Origin: Acephala macrosclerotiorum
Taxonomy: Eukaryota; Ascomycota; Leotiomycetes; Helotiales; Mollisiaceae
Direction of reading: 5' to 3'
Length of the DNA: 45,902 nt
Assembly (NCBI GenBank): GCA_014904845.1
Contig: MU119563.1
Coordinates: 1-45,902 of the forward strand
Positions 14,776 through 26,224 of the stretch are shown here, in pieces (within the stretch, counting starts at the first letter, position 1; each line of letters starts with the position of its first letter). The translations under genes were made by a program, and so were the position numbers. The notes under the pieces were generated by a model. It saw only the letters and a program-made list of their open reading frames with translations, was not told the origin of the DNA and did no database searches.

Positions 14776-14781
14776 CTTATA
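14776..14781 (-). promoter_or_regulatory. TATA box of the secreted-protein-like gene
   Basis: TATAAG on the minus strand (within GCATATAAGGGC), about 78 nt upstream of the ATG at 14698. The same site recurs at 17081-17086 in copy B. Supported only by motif and distance. Confidence 0.4.
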
Positions 14782-15010
14782 TGCATTCCTCCACTAAATG
14801 GATATCAGACACAATCTCCATGTAAGAACTACCTTACTTCGTCGCAGTCTCTCCACTTCATAAGAAACACTTCTTATCATCCTGCCTCCATGGTATAGTC
14901 CCTAAGAAACTCAACTTCTTTGGACGTCCGCCAATGTCGCTCAATAAAACAAGTTAGTGGAAGACAGGCTCGTAATGATGGGATATCATACTGCTCGAGG
15001 CACGAGACTA

Positions 15011-15309
15011 AGGTGGACCCCCCCCTAGTGGGCCACCCCCTGCAGTGGTCCGCTTTTTACACCAAAAACCACGATTTTTAAATGCTTTTAATTCCATCAA
15101 AAATTAATAAAATATTATAAAATTTAAAATTTAAATACTTTTCATAAAACTGAATAAAGTTACTAATTTTATTTTTGGTTTTTAATTTTATATATTAAAT
15201 TTACTTTTTATAACTTTTTATATATATATTTAAATATTAAAGTTTTTAATAAAGTTTATTCTTTATTTTATATATAAAAAGATTATAAAAAGAACTAATA
15301 ATAAATATT
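15011..15309 (+). mobile_element. Foldback element, left arm only (cut by assembly gap)
   Basis: Same sequence as the left arm at 17316-17614, beginning AGGTGGACCCCCCCC after a TA. It runs into the N gap just before the axis of the palindrome, so the right arm is missing here. Probably an assembly duplicate of the 17316 element rather than a second insertion. Confidence 0.8.
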
Positions 15310-15319
15310 NNNNNNNNNN
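15310..15319. other. Assembly gap (10 N)
   Basis: Ten Ns join the two copies of the 2.3-kb duplication. The round size suggests a placeholder of unknown true length. Confidence 0.98.
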
Positions 15320-17614
15320 AAAAAATTATTAATTAATTTATAATAAATAAAAACTTTTTATATATTAAAAAACACGTAATTAATATTATTTTCAAAATTA
15401 ATTATTTATAAAAAATTTTAAAAAAAATATATATAATTTTATTATATTAAAAATTACAATATAAATTTCAATGATAAAATCGCTAAAATCGAATTTAAAA
15501 ATTAAAACGTCGATTAAATTAAAATTACGATTAATTAATATTAATTATAGTTTTTAATTAATAAATAAAAAAAATAATAAAAAAATATTTTATAAAAAAT
15601 ATTTTTTTTTAAATTTTTTTTTTTTCGATATATAATATTATAATAATTTTCGATATATTAAACGATAATTAATAAAAATAATCGATTTAATTAATAAATA
15701 TAACGTTTTAATCTTTAGAAAAATAATAATTTCAATATATAATCGATTATAAAATACTAATATCAATATTTATAACGTTAAAATTAATTTTCAAATTTTT
15801 TCGTAAAATTACCAAAATTAAACCGAATAAAAAAAATCGAATACGAAATATAAATTAAATAAAAATATTAATATTAATATAAAAAAAAGTACGAAAACGA
15901 CGAAATTAAAATATAAAATTATTAATTATTTTTTATTTGTATATTTTAATAAATAAATAAAAGTTTTTATTATTAAAACGAAATTATAATTACGATTTTT
16001 TAAAAAGTTTATAAAAAATTTATATTCGATTCATTCGAAATTATATTTTGATTTGTTTATATTTTATTTTATATAAAACGTTTTTTATTTATTAGTTTAT
16101 TATAAATTTCGTTTTTTTATTATTTGCGTATTTATATATTAATAATTAAATAATTCAAATAAATTGAAATAATCGAAACAATTGTTTTTCGAAGTTCGAC
16201 GTTTTTTATACAAATTGTAATTTCATTTTTTTTAAAGTTTTATTAATTAAAAAAATTATTACGTTATAAAGTTTTAAATAGTTTTTAAAAGTAAATTCGA
16301 GCTTAGAATTAAAACTTTAAACGATTTAATTTTAATTTAACGCGATTTTAAAAAGTTTATTACTAAAAAATATAATAAAGTATTATATAATAATAAATCA
16401 ATTTTTTATTAGTTTTTTATTTTTTTATGTTTTATTTATTAATTGTAATAAACTCTCGTTAAAAATCTACTACCGTTTAAACGTCCATCGAAAACCAATA
16501 TTAAAATAGTAAATAGCTAAAAACAAATCAACCAGGAATCAATGATTTCAAACCTAACTCTATACTTAAAAGTTATTCAAGCTTTACTTCTTATTGCCAG
16601 ACGGGCTCCACTTAACATTCTACCACCCGGAGACGTTTTATTCGAAAAAGTAACCACACAAAACGAGCTACTCGGACCAATCCTTATAATCAAGTTCGTA
16701 TTAAAAGTATTCCAATTCCAATAACCGCTAATATCCGTACGTCTTCGTTAGAACATTATTAAGTAACAATAGAAGCCGATCCGTATTACAAATAAAGAGA
16801 TTGAAACTTGGATCGCTATCGATACTATAAATGCAGTTCATCGCCCATGGCGTTGAGAGAGTTTGTCCGAGGGCGATATTCATTCCGATGCAGTTTCCGG
16901 AGCATTATCTTTTATTTGGGTGGTAGCCATCGCATGCCATCAGTGCGAGTAAAGGTGTAAAGAAGTTGGCAATCATATTGAGGGCGTCGAGAGAAAGCTT
17001 CATGGTGGCTTGGGATGAGAATTGATGGGTGAAGCTTGGAATATCGAGCGACTAATGTCGATCTGTGGGCTTCGAGTGCCCTTATATGCATTCCTCCACT
17101 AAATGGATATCAGACACAATCTCCATGTAAGAACTACCTTACTTCGTCGCAGTCTCTCCACTTCATAAGAAACACTTCTTATCATCCTGCCTCCATGGTA
17201 TAGTCCCTAAGAAACTCAACTTCTTTGGACGTCCGCCAATGTCGCTCAATAAAACAAGTTAGTGGAAGACAGGCTCGTAATGATGGGATATCATACTGCT
17301 CGAGGCACGAGACTAAGGTGGACCCCCCCCTAGTGGGCCACCCCCTGCAGTGGTCCGCTTTTTACACCAAAAACCACGATTTTTAAATGCTTTTAATTCC
17401 ATCAAAAATTAATAAAATATTATAAAATTTAAAATTTAAATACTTTTCATAAAACTGAATAAAGTTACTAATTTTATTTTTGGTTTTTAATTTTATATAT
17501 TAAATTTACTTTTTATAACTTTTTATATATATATTTAAATATTAAAGTTTTTAATAAAGTTTATTCTTTATTTTATATATAAAAAGATTATAAAAAGAAC
17601 TAATAATAAATATT
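15320..17614 (+). repeat. 2,295-bp exact duplication, copy B
   Basis: Exact repeat of 13015-15309, starting at the base after the N gap. Its right end continues uninterrupted into the axis and right arm of the foldback element, so this copy shows the true local structure on the right side. Confidence 0.9.
16728..17003 (-). pseudogene. Small secreted-protein-like gene, in-frame stop (copy B)
   Basis: Same as 14423-14698, shifted by 2305: ATG at 17003, in-frame TAA at 16905-16907, and open again to TAG at 16728. No difference from copy A was seen. If the duplication is an assembly artefact, this and copy A are one locus. The foldback element begins about 310 bp upstream of this start. Confidence 0.45.
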
Positions 17615-18003
17615 AGAGAAATAAAAAATTATATAATAAAAAAAAAAATTCCTTATAAAATAATAAACAAATATCTATATTATTATATAATTTTTTATTT
17701 CTCCAATATTTATTATTAGTTCTTTTTATAATCTTTTTATATATAAAATAAAGAATAAACTTTATTAAAAACTTTAATATTTAAATATATATATAAAAAG
17801 TTATAAAAAGTAAATTTAATATATAAAATTAAAAACCAAAAATAAAATTAGTAACTTTATTCAGTTTTATGAAAAGTATTTAAATTTTAAATTTTATAAT
17901 ATTTTATTAATTTTTGATGGAATTAAAAGCATTTAAAAATCGTGGTTTTTGGTGTAAAAAGCGGACCACTGCAGGGGGTGGCCCACTAGGGGGGGGTCCA
18001 CCT
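17316..18003. mobile_element. Foldback/MITE-like element with ~300-bp inverted arms and TA target duplication
   Basis: The left end AGGTGGACCCCCCCC (17316) is matched by the reverse complement at the right end (18003). The two arms pair nearly perfectly for about 300 bp or more around a short AT-rich loop centred near 17660. TA lies immediately outside both ends (17314-17315 and 18004-18005), the target duplication of Tc1/mariner/pogo-type (including fungal Fot1) elements. There is no coding capacity, so it is non-autonomous. Arm ends are GC-rich (CCTAGTGGGCCACCCCCTGC) while the inner arms are AT-rich. The arms look little touched by RIP although they form a long inverted duplication. Confidence 0.8.
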
Positions 18004-18005
18004 TA

Positions 18006-18939
18006 CCAATAGAAAACCAGTGTCTGAGCCAGAGTCATTGTTATTCTAAGTGCAAATTGTGGGGTTGGTCGTCTCCGTGAAAAGAGAGCCTAGAAAAACG
18101 CTCGCTTAACAGATTGGATCCTCAAAGTACCGTGAAAAGAGGGCAAACATCGTATTGAAATTCCAGATCTCGAAAGTTTCTAATTAAACTTTGTAGGTAG
18201 TGGTATCCAAGTGCGAAAAAAAACAATTCCACTTCGCAATATCAGGACATGTCTCAAGCCATACTTGTACATCATGCAATCTTTCGTGTCGTTTATATTA
18301 CCAACTTATAAAGTGAAACTCAATTGTTTCTTGATCGGAGTCTCGACACTTTTCAACTTTTAGACTTATAAAATTTCCTATATAAAATTTTTTAATTTTT
18401 TAATAAAAAAAAAGTTTTATTAATAAAAATACTTATATATTATGTATTTAAAATTACGTTAATATATTATAATTATTAGAAATTATAAAAAAGTACGATC
18501 AAAAGCAAAAAATAGAGTATATTAAAAAAGTTTTTAATTTTTAAAGAAATTAAATTTAATCGAATTAAGAAAAAAAATTATATTATAATGCGATCGCGTT
18601 ATTTAATTTATTATACGTTTTATAATAAAAAATTTTTAATTTTTTTTTATTAATATTTAAAAAAAACTATTTATAAATTTATAAAATTTTAAATTTATAT
18701 ATAAATTATATATAAATTAAAATCTCGAATTTCGAATTTCGAATTTCGAAACTTAATTATTTAATATATAAAATTAGTAATTTTTTTAGATTTTATATAA
18801 AAAGTTTATATATTAAGTTTTAAAGAATTATATTAATTTTTAATAGAATTATTAAAAGGTAAAAATCGCGATTTTTAGTGTAAATAATTGTCGAACTTAG
18901 GTGGTCGAGGTTTAAAAGGGGATCTTATTACCTCTTATT
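18006..18939. other. Intergenic: normal spacer, then AT-rich relic of an element arm
   Basis: 18006-18360 has ordinary base composition with GTGAAAAGAG occurring twice (near 18076 and 18131) and no gene. 18361-18905 is AT-rich. Its right part (about 18760-18900, ending AAAATCGCGATTTTTAGTG then AGGTGGTCGAGG) resembles the right arm of the foldback element (AAAATCGTGGTTTTTGGTG), so it may be an older, more mutated relative. An 8-bp unit (TTTCGAAT) repeats about three times at 18725-18752. Confidence 0.5.
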
Positions 18940-20704
18940 TTACACCTCACACAAATCCAAATCTTTCCTGCCACCATTTACATTTTTCATTTGCCGCCGG
19001 ATCAACCACCATCCCATCCCACTCCCACTCATCTCCATGAGTATCGCCTCAACCCCATACATTCTGAACTCCGGCACGCCCGCCACGCTCGTCGTCGGCT
19101 TTCCCGCCTTCGTAAAGCTTAGTTCATAATCCTGCAGCACCTCCGCCACCGTACTATTGAACGCCAAGCCATTATACGCACTCCCAAAGGGGCCATCATA
19201 AAACGTGTAGGTCAAATCCGCCCCATGGATTGCCGGATAGACAGCGAATTCGTACGCATACGTCTGGTTGTCGTACGCGGTATCGAGATAAAAGGCATTG
19301 CAAGTGATCAACATTTCGCTGTTCATCAAGATCGCTCGGTCCAGATTGTTGGTGTATGACGTTGTGCCGTTGGAGGGTGGCGGATAAAGAACGGTCTCAA
19401 TGTAGTCGATTTCTGCCAAGGGCATAGTTGGGAAGAGAGAGCTTACCCATGCGTCGAATGTAATTTCATTGGTGATGTTTGGCGGGGTGAAAAGCACGCC
19501 TTCCTCGGCGTTATGGCCCGTCATTACTTCGGCGTCTTTAGAGAATTCTCCGTTAAGGAGTAGACGGGGCGGGTAGTCTGGAACGAAGATGCCGTCGACG
19601 CAAGGACCGAAGATAAATTCGCCGTACTCTGAGGCAGTGGATTGGGCGATGTTGGCGGCTATGAGAGAGGATGAGGAGAGATTCCGTGCTTGAGCTAGGG
19701 TGGTAACATTTAGTAGGGAGAGGTATCCATGGAAGTAGGAATCTTGCTGGGCATTGGATTTGAAGGGGTAGTAAGCGGGTGATTGGGTAACTGCTCGTTG
19801 GAATGGAAGCGGAGCGGCTCCGCCGTATGCCTGATTTACATCAGTGTCCATGTCTCAATCGGAAATTGTAGAACTCACTGTGATTTGATGTAATATCGAA
19901 CCTCCACCAGCGGACTCGCCCATAACGGTCACTTGACTAGGATCACCTCCGAACTTTGCAATGTTTGCTTGAACCCACTCAAGAGCAAACCTCTGATCGA
20001 GTAGTCCTGCATTCGCATCTCCTCCCTGTGCTTGTAACGATGGACCAGAAACGAACCCAAAAGCGCCCAAGCGGTAGTTGATAGCCAAAAAAACAACATT
20101 GTTGCTCGGGTTTGCAATCTCTCCTAGCATTCCGTAATCAGATTTGCTACCCTGAGCATATCCTCCTCCATGGATCCACACCATTACTGGTGCCGATGAG
20201 CTATTTGATTCAAGGACGGTCTGTGGAACAATCACATCGAGAAACAGACAGTCTTCACTTGTTCTTCCATCTTGAGGAAGCAATGTGACTGAGATTGGGT
20301 CTACCCATGCAGATGCATTGAATGGAAGACCTTGCGTGTAGTTGGCGGTGAAAAATATGGCCTCTAGAATCCATTGTGGGATGGCTTGAGGGCAAACTAC
20401 TCCAGTGGTACCGGTTTGAACAGAAGAACGATTTGTGGCTGGAGCCTTAGGAGCCTTGAAGCGAAGATCTCCAAGTGGTGGCGCTGCATAGCGTACATTT
20501 GAGAAATTGTAGTAGCCTGCCGTTTCCTATGCCCTATTCAGCACTCGTACCCGGGAATTTTAGAGCGGGTCACAATCTTACATTGTAAACAGTCGCTTGA
20601 ATTATCTCATATGCGAGGTCAACGGTGGGCAATGATGCGTTCTGAGCCAGGGCTGTCCTACATAGAAATGACCCAAGCAAACAGAGTCGACTTAAGCAGC
20701 GCAT
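18940..20704 (-). CDS. Secreted type-B carboxylesterase/lipase (C-terminal frameshift)
   Basis: Three exons: 20704-20582, 20526-19879 and 19830-18940, with introns of 55 and 48 bp, both GT-AG and in phase 0. They give about 552 residues, the usual size for this alpha/beta-hydrolase family. A signal peptide (MRCLSRLCLLGSFLCRTALA) precedes the domain; ATG 20707 is an equal start. Family marks: VRYAAPPLGDLRF, SEDCLFLDV, oxyanion motif WIHGGGYAQGS, nucleophile in MGESAGGGS, acidic residue in the GHNAEEG region, catalytic His in IHGADLTY. After exon join the reading HQIT-AYGGAAPLPFQ is typical. Oddity: near 19008-19022 the frame slips. The annotated end reads RRQMKNVNGG..., while the other frame gives the expected DPAANEKCKWWQERFGFV and a stop at 18947. 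The active site is complete. Substrate unknown; likely hydrolyses esters outside the cell. Confidence 0.88.
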
Positions 20705-21216
20705 CATGGACTGTAGTTGAGGAAGTGAGGTGCAAGTGAGTAATGATAACAATTGTCTTGGTGAAAACGAATGAACGGGCAGGACTCGGTAAATAAGGGG
20801 ACCGCAACGTTCGAGATAAGCTAAGTAGATAAACGCCGTCGCAGACGGAATTTGAATAAAGACGATTGCCTAGCCCTACCAGTTTCCCCTCTTTCTGGGC
20901 TTAACGTGATAGGTCTGCACGGAGATAAAATTCAGGAACATGTGTTATCGGACCAAAGCTACCAAACTGAGAAGTGGAGAAAGGAAGCGGAGTACCTTCG
21001 TAGAATAATCCAGGTTGTAATCATAACCCCAGTAAGTCTCATCTCTTCTATCACAAGTGCCGGTGGGAAGAGGCGGGGTCCTAGCGGGGCGAAATGCGGG
21101 GATATCAGGGGCAACAGTGGTCTGTCGGACGCGTACTCGTATTCGTGCGGAATGTTCTCAAACCTGGTAAAAGATCTACCAAAGGTTCATTGCTGGAATC
21201 TCCAGGAGAAAAGTGT
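20705..21216. other. Spacer upstream of the esterase; no gene recognised
   Basis: Contains the esterase 5' flank. An open frame of 137 codons (20852-21265, +) resembles no family, has no clear codon pattern and runs into the 74-bp tandem repeat, so I do not call it a gene. Confidence 0.5.
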
Positions 21217-21438
21217 CGCAAAGGAAGTCAATTCTCCGGTGACGACAACCAAGTACGGTATTTGATATGTACCGAGGTCTTATGATAAGACGCAAAGGAA
21301 GTCAATTCTCCGGTGACAATAACCAAGTATAGTATTTGATACGCACCAAGGTTTTATGATAAGATACAAAGGAAGTTAATTCTCTGGTAATAATAATTAA
21401 GTATAATATTTAATATATATGAAATTTTATTGAATTTA
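21217..21438 (+). repeat. 74-bp tandem repeat, three copies with graded decay
   Basis: Units start at 21217, 21291 and 21365 (period 74), opening CGCAAAGGAAGTCAATTCTC, CGCAAAGGAAGTCAATTCTC and TACAAAGGAAGTTAATTCTC. Copy 1 is GC-richest, copy 2 has some C-to-T and G-to-A changes, and copy 3 many more and fades into the AT-rich tail at 21440-21590. The changes are almost all transitions. Confidence 0.85.
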
Positions 21439-22062
21439 ATAAATTATTAAATATAATTCTTATAAATAAGAATTTAAAATCAATTTCAAAAGAATTTTAT
21501 TTTATTTTTTCTAATTTTAATTAATAATAATTATAATCAAGGAATTTAAATAAGTATTTCTTATTTATTATAAACTTATTTCCTTGATTTGTTTACTTAC
21601 TTTAGCTTAGGTCTAGTTCACCTATAGCTTAGACTATAATAGTAATAACTCAGGTCCAAAGATGGAAATGGAAAATACTTATATCGAGATTCTGATATCG
21701 AACTAGTTATTACATAGCGTTTTACTACATAGATCCTTCTCCCTTCCAATGGTACTCGTTTGAAGCTTAGAACGATTCCCAAGTACAAAAGGAGACTTTA
21801 TAATGGCAGTAAATGTACGGTAGGTTGTCTCGGAAAGGAGCCTGGTAAGGCGAGATTTGAGCTGCGAACCGGAAGCCTTCGCGACGAACGAAATGAATCC
21901 CGAATGGCAATGAGACAATGACATGATCGAAGCTCACTGAAATCCGCCGCGATTCCCAAACCTCGGGATCCAGCCTGAATACAACAGTCAATCCATTCAA
22001 TACGCCTGCAATGCTATGCTACATATTTTGATACTCCAAGACTCCAGTTCAGTTCATGATGA
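21439..22062. other. Spacer downstream of the BMS1 relic
   Basis: AT-rich to about 21600, then ordinary composition. On the minus strand this follows the stop of the BMS1 fragment and may be its old 3' flank. Short minus-strand frames (21703-21924, 21767-22000) resemble no family. Confidence 0.4.
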
Positions 22063-22670
22063 CTACCTCCTCCTCTTCCCACCACCCTCCCCATCCGTAT
22101 CCGCCCTCCTCTTCTTACCCTCCTTCCTCCAATAGTCCTGCTTCTCCTTCTTCTCTCTCTCACCCCTTTTCTCCGCATTCTCCTCAACCTTCTTCCTATA
22201 ATCTTTCCTCTTCTCCTCCTTCGCCGCTCTCCTTTTCGCAACCTTCTCATTTCGTAGTGTCATAACTTTCTGCATTAAATCCCTCGCCTTCTTCTCTTCA
22301 CCTCTCAAAATAATAGCACGTTTCTGCATATACGTCTCCTTAGACTGCTTCTTCGTCTGCACAATCTGGGACTTGAACGGTAGCTCAGCCGCTAACGCAC
22401 GAGGAACTCTCAGAGGGTTGAAATGTCTCGTAGCTCTTTCGACTGGCTTGTACTGACTGTTCTTTTGCTGGGGTGTTGGGAGGCCTTCATCTCGTCCCAC
22501 TTCTCCCGTCAACCGCATACCTTCCCATCTAATCAGATTAGTGACAGGATTGTAGAATCGATGCGGTTTGACAAGATACTAAGCTCGTAAGAACACGATG
22601 TCGGACATGAGGATCTTGTCTTCGAAAGTTGCTTTGAAATGACCTTCTGACTTACTGAGAGCTTTCTTGA
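22063..22670 (-). pseudogene. BMS1: BMS1 ribosome-biogenesis GTPase, C-terminal piece
   Basis: Minus-strand reading from the transposon edge gives IKKALSKSEGHFKATFEDK, ILMSDIVFLRA, stop, KPHRFYNPVTNLI, then GMRLTGEVGRDEGLPTP and PLRVPRALAAELPFKS, ending in the Lys/Arg-rich tail typical of BMS1 (last codons before 22063). BMS1 is an essential nucleolar GTPase-like factor for 40S pre-ribosome assembly. This is only its extreme C-terminus and continues the fragment at 26225-26729 after removal of the transposon. The stop stands where BMS1 normally has Trp (TGG to TAG), and a Gly before WEGMRL reads Arg (GGA to AGA); both are G-to-A. As the gene is normally essential, a whole copy should exist elsewhere and this is a dead partial duplicate. 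Confidence 0.88.
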
Positions 22671-22678
22671 TCTGTCCT
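22671..22678 (+). repeat. 8-bp target-site duplication, left (TCTGTCCT)
   Basis: Same octamer as 26225-26232 on the other side of the inserted element. Removing one copy plus the insert restores the BMS1 reading ...VRGQ-IKKAL in frame. Confidence 0.9.
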
Positions 22679-25600
22679 CAGCGTGATAAATGATTAAATT
22701 AAATTAAAATAATCTCCTTTAATCAAATTTTAATCAACTTTTTTAAGTCTTAATCAAAATTTAATTTAATTAAATCAAAATAATTAACTAATAATTAATT
22801 ATTTGAAATATCACGTGATGCTAATAGTAATAAAAGTGAGACTAAAATAAAATTAAGATTAAAATAAAAGTTGCAATAAACTAAACCTTAAATAGTATCG
22901 CTTCTCGCTTAATTGCGGTAATTAAACTTTAAATAGTATCGTGTTTCGTTTATTACCGTTATTTGATTTTTAAGTAATTAATAATTTTAGTAATTTCTAG
23001 TTATATAAATAAGTAGAACTATTATAAATAAATAATTAAAAATCAAATTTTTAGAAATATCGATACTTTAGAAATAAAAAAAAAATTATAATTAATAAAT
23101 TTATTTAAAAACTTATAAAATAATTTTATTTTTTATATAAAAAAACGTTTATTTTCGATTTTTTTATTTTTTATTATTATAATTAAATTAATAACAAATC
23201 AATTATTTACTTTATTAATAAAATTTATATTATAAATATTTTTATTTAATATTAATATATTTTATAAAACGTCGACAAAAATTAATCTTATTTAAAACCG
23301 TATTAATTTTAAATTTAAACTTATTAAAAAACAATTATTATTTTTTAAAAATCGATTATTCGAAAAAGTCTTAAATTTTATTTAAAGAGACTTTAAAGAT
23401 CCTTATAATTAACGTATTTGTATCGTTAAATGTTTTTATTAAAATTATAAATAAATTATTTTATTTTATTTTAATTTATTTATTTATTTAATTTATTAAT
23501 TTTTAATAGTAAAATTTTTCTAAAGTAACGAATTAATTATTTTACAAGTAATTATAAGATTTATTATCGAATAAATTATCGATTTTATTTTATAAAAAGA
23601 GTTTTATTTAAATTAAACGAAAATATATATTTTATTTTAATTTTTAAAAATATTTTAATAAAATATAAATAATTTATTTGAAACTAATAATTCTTAAAAA
23701 AGTATTATAAATTTTTTTATTTTATAAAGAACTTTTAAACGTTTAAAAATTCTTAAGAAACAATTTAATAAAATAAAATTTAAAAAATTATTATTAAATT
23801 TTTTAATATCGAATAATTTATTTTTTCGAATTATTATTTCTCGCTTTTTTAGAGAATTTTTATTTTATTTATATAAATAAGTTTTTTATTCAAATACTAA
23901 ATAAAAATACTAATTTTAATATTATAATAAAACTTTATTATTTTATTTTAGTTTATTAATAAATAAATTAAAAAAAATTTATTTCGAAAAACAATTATTA
24001 ATAAAAATAGAATTAAAAAAGCAAATAAAATTCGAAGACTTTTTTTCTTTGATTTTAAACGTATAAACGATTATTAATTAAAATGCATATTTTAAAATTA
24101 TTATATAAATTATTTAATAATAAAAATTTAAAAAATATTTATTAATAAATTTTTAAATATTTTATTAATAAAAATTTCGAATTAAAGTTTTATTTACTAG
24201 AAATAAAAAACTTAAAAAATAAATACTTCGGTGCTTATATAAATAAAGTTTTATTATAAACTTTAAACGAGAATTAAAATTATAATATCGAATATAATAT
24301 TATAAAATAAATTTTCTAAAAATATTTAAAAAATAATTTATTAATTTTTTAATAGTATTATAAAAAATAATACTTTTTTAAACGATTCTCTTATAAATGC
24401 TTTTAAAAAGCATTATAATAAAATAGAAATAAAGTTTCAAAGAAATATTATATATTTAATTTATATATTTAATTTTATAGTTCAAAATATATTAAAAGTT
24501 ATTATTAAAAATGATTATAATTTTTTTAATAATAAAAACGATTATAATACTAATAATAATATTAAAAATCAAAATACTTAAAAAATATTTAATAAGTTTA
24601 TAAATTTTTATTTTTTTAAATTTAATTATTAATTTTTTATAGAATTTTTTATTTAAAAAAAAATTCGAAAAACTATTATTAATATTCGATATTCTCAAAA
24701 GAATATAAAAATATTAAAAAGTCAAATTTAAACTTAAAACGTAAAAAATACTAAAATTTTATAATTAGATAAATATTTCTAAAATTATATTTTTAAAATT
24801 ATTTACTAATAAATTTAAATCAAAAAACTCGATAATTATTAATAATTAATATATTGATTAATTATTTATATTTTATAAGAGTAATTAATGCAATTATTAA
24901 TTTGTTAGAGATTAAAATTTTTAAAGATAATAAATTAATTTTATTTAAAAACGAAATTAAATATTTAAAATATTTATTAAAATTATTACTAAATTACAAA
25001 TCGAAAAATACTCGACTATATATTATTTTATATTAAAAGTATATATAGTATATAATAAACTGGAAAATCTTAAAAAGAAATTAAATGTAAATTTTTATAT
25101 TTAAATTATTTTATGATTTTAATTTTACTTAAATTAAAATAAAATAAAATATTAATATTTTTTTTAAGAATCCTATTTTTACGAACGTAATTAATAAAAA
25201 AATTACAAAATTAAAAAAATATTTTTTTAAAACGAGTTCTATAAACAATATAAATAAAATTATATATTTAGTTGTAATTTTTAATCCTCGTATTAAACGA
25301 GAAAGTTTAACGGGAATTGATATTATTACTGGCCAATTAAGCGATATTTATAATAAATTATATATCGATTTTCAAAGATAAATTATTATTATTATTTATT
25401 TTTTATTATTTAAATTTCTAATATTTTTTCTAGTTATAAAACGGATTATTTTCGAGAAAATTTTTTTACTCATTAAACTCAAAGTTTAAATCTTGAAAAA
25501 AATAAAAATAATCTTAATATTTATTTAAATAATTAAAATTAAAAAAAAGTAAATAAATTTATTTTTTATTTAAAAATTTTTTTTTTTTAAAAAATGTAAA

Positions 25601-26224
25601 TACTTTAAATATTTAAATTTTATAAATTTTTTTTAAAGAATTTTAATAATATTTTTTAATGAAATTTAAGCTAATATATTAATAGATAAGGCCCTTTAAT
25701 TAGTGGTATAATAATCGAGATAAATACTTTATATTATTTCGAATTACTCGAAAATATTTACAATTTCTAATTATTTCAGTTCTTTTTAAGCGTTTCTTTT
25801 CATAAGGAGCTTTAATTATAAATAAAACTCGAAATAGACTATCTAAATCTACTTTTGAGAAAATTATTTGTTTTAAAAGTTGGAGAGTTATTACAGAGAA
25901 AAATGAAAAAAATAAAGAGAATATTGAAAATCACGTAGAAAATGAATTTGTAATCTAGTTTATAGTTATTTCTTCAATATTTTTTAATGAAAGTATACAA
26001 ATATATATAGACTATCATACAAATAAGTATTTAAAGTCTATATTTATATCTTCTATTTTAAATATATTTATATGTTGAAAATCACGTGATATTCATGATT
26101 TTCTTGAATATCTTAATCAAATCATAATTATAATTAACGGTAAAATAGCTAATCATAATTAATCATTATTTAGTCAAATTAATTTGATTATAATTAATTT
26201 TCTTGATTTTTTTTAGTCACGTTG
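22679..26224 (+). mobile_element. RIP-degraded hAT-like DNA transposon in the BMS1 relic
   Basis: 3,546 bp between 8-bp duplications. Left end CAGCGTGATAAATGATTA, right end (complement) CAACGTGACTAAAAAAAA: imperfect terminal repeats opening CA(G/A)CGTGA, as in hAT elements, which make 8-bp duplications. The palindrome TCACGTGA occurs once near each end (22811-22818 and 26082-26089), about 133 bp in from both, like paired subterminal protein-binding sites. The interior is AT-rich with stops in all frames. One + strand stretch near 25264-25330 still reads VVIFNPRIKRE, compatible with the C-terminal part of hAT transposases, but this is weak. CG contexts survive, as in the 1-14150 block. Confidence 0.82.

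Larger units (their letters stand above)
13015..15309 (+). repeat. 2,295-bp exact duplication, copy A
   Basis: Identical, as far as I can read, to 15320-17614 (offset 2305). Copy A runs up to the N gap and copy B starts just after it, the pattern expected when two overlapping contig ends are scaffolded without merging. Copy A stops inside the left arm of the palindromic element that is complete after copy B, and such palindromes often end contigs. Confidence 0.9.

Noticed and set aside
20852..21265. 137-codon plus-strand open frame as a gene
   Set aside because: No family resemblance, no upstream promoter sign, and it runs into a tandem repeat unit; likely chance.
22056..22265. Ser/Pro-rich plus-strand frame
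   Set aside because: Antisense shadow of the Lys/Arg-rich BMS1 tail.
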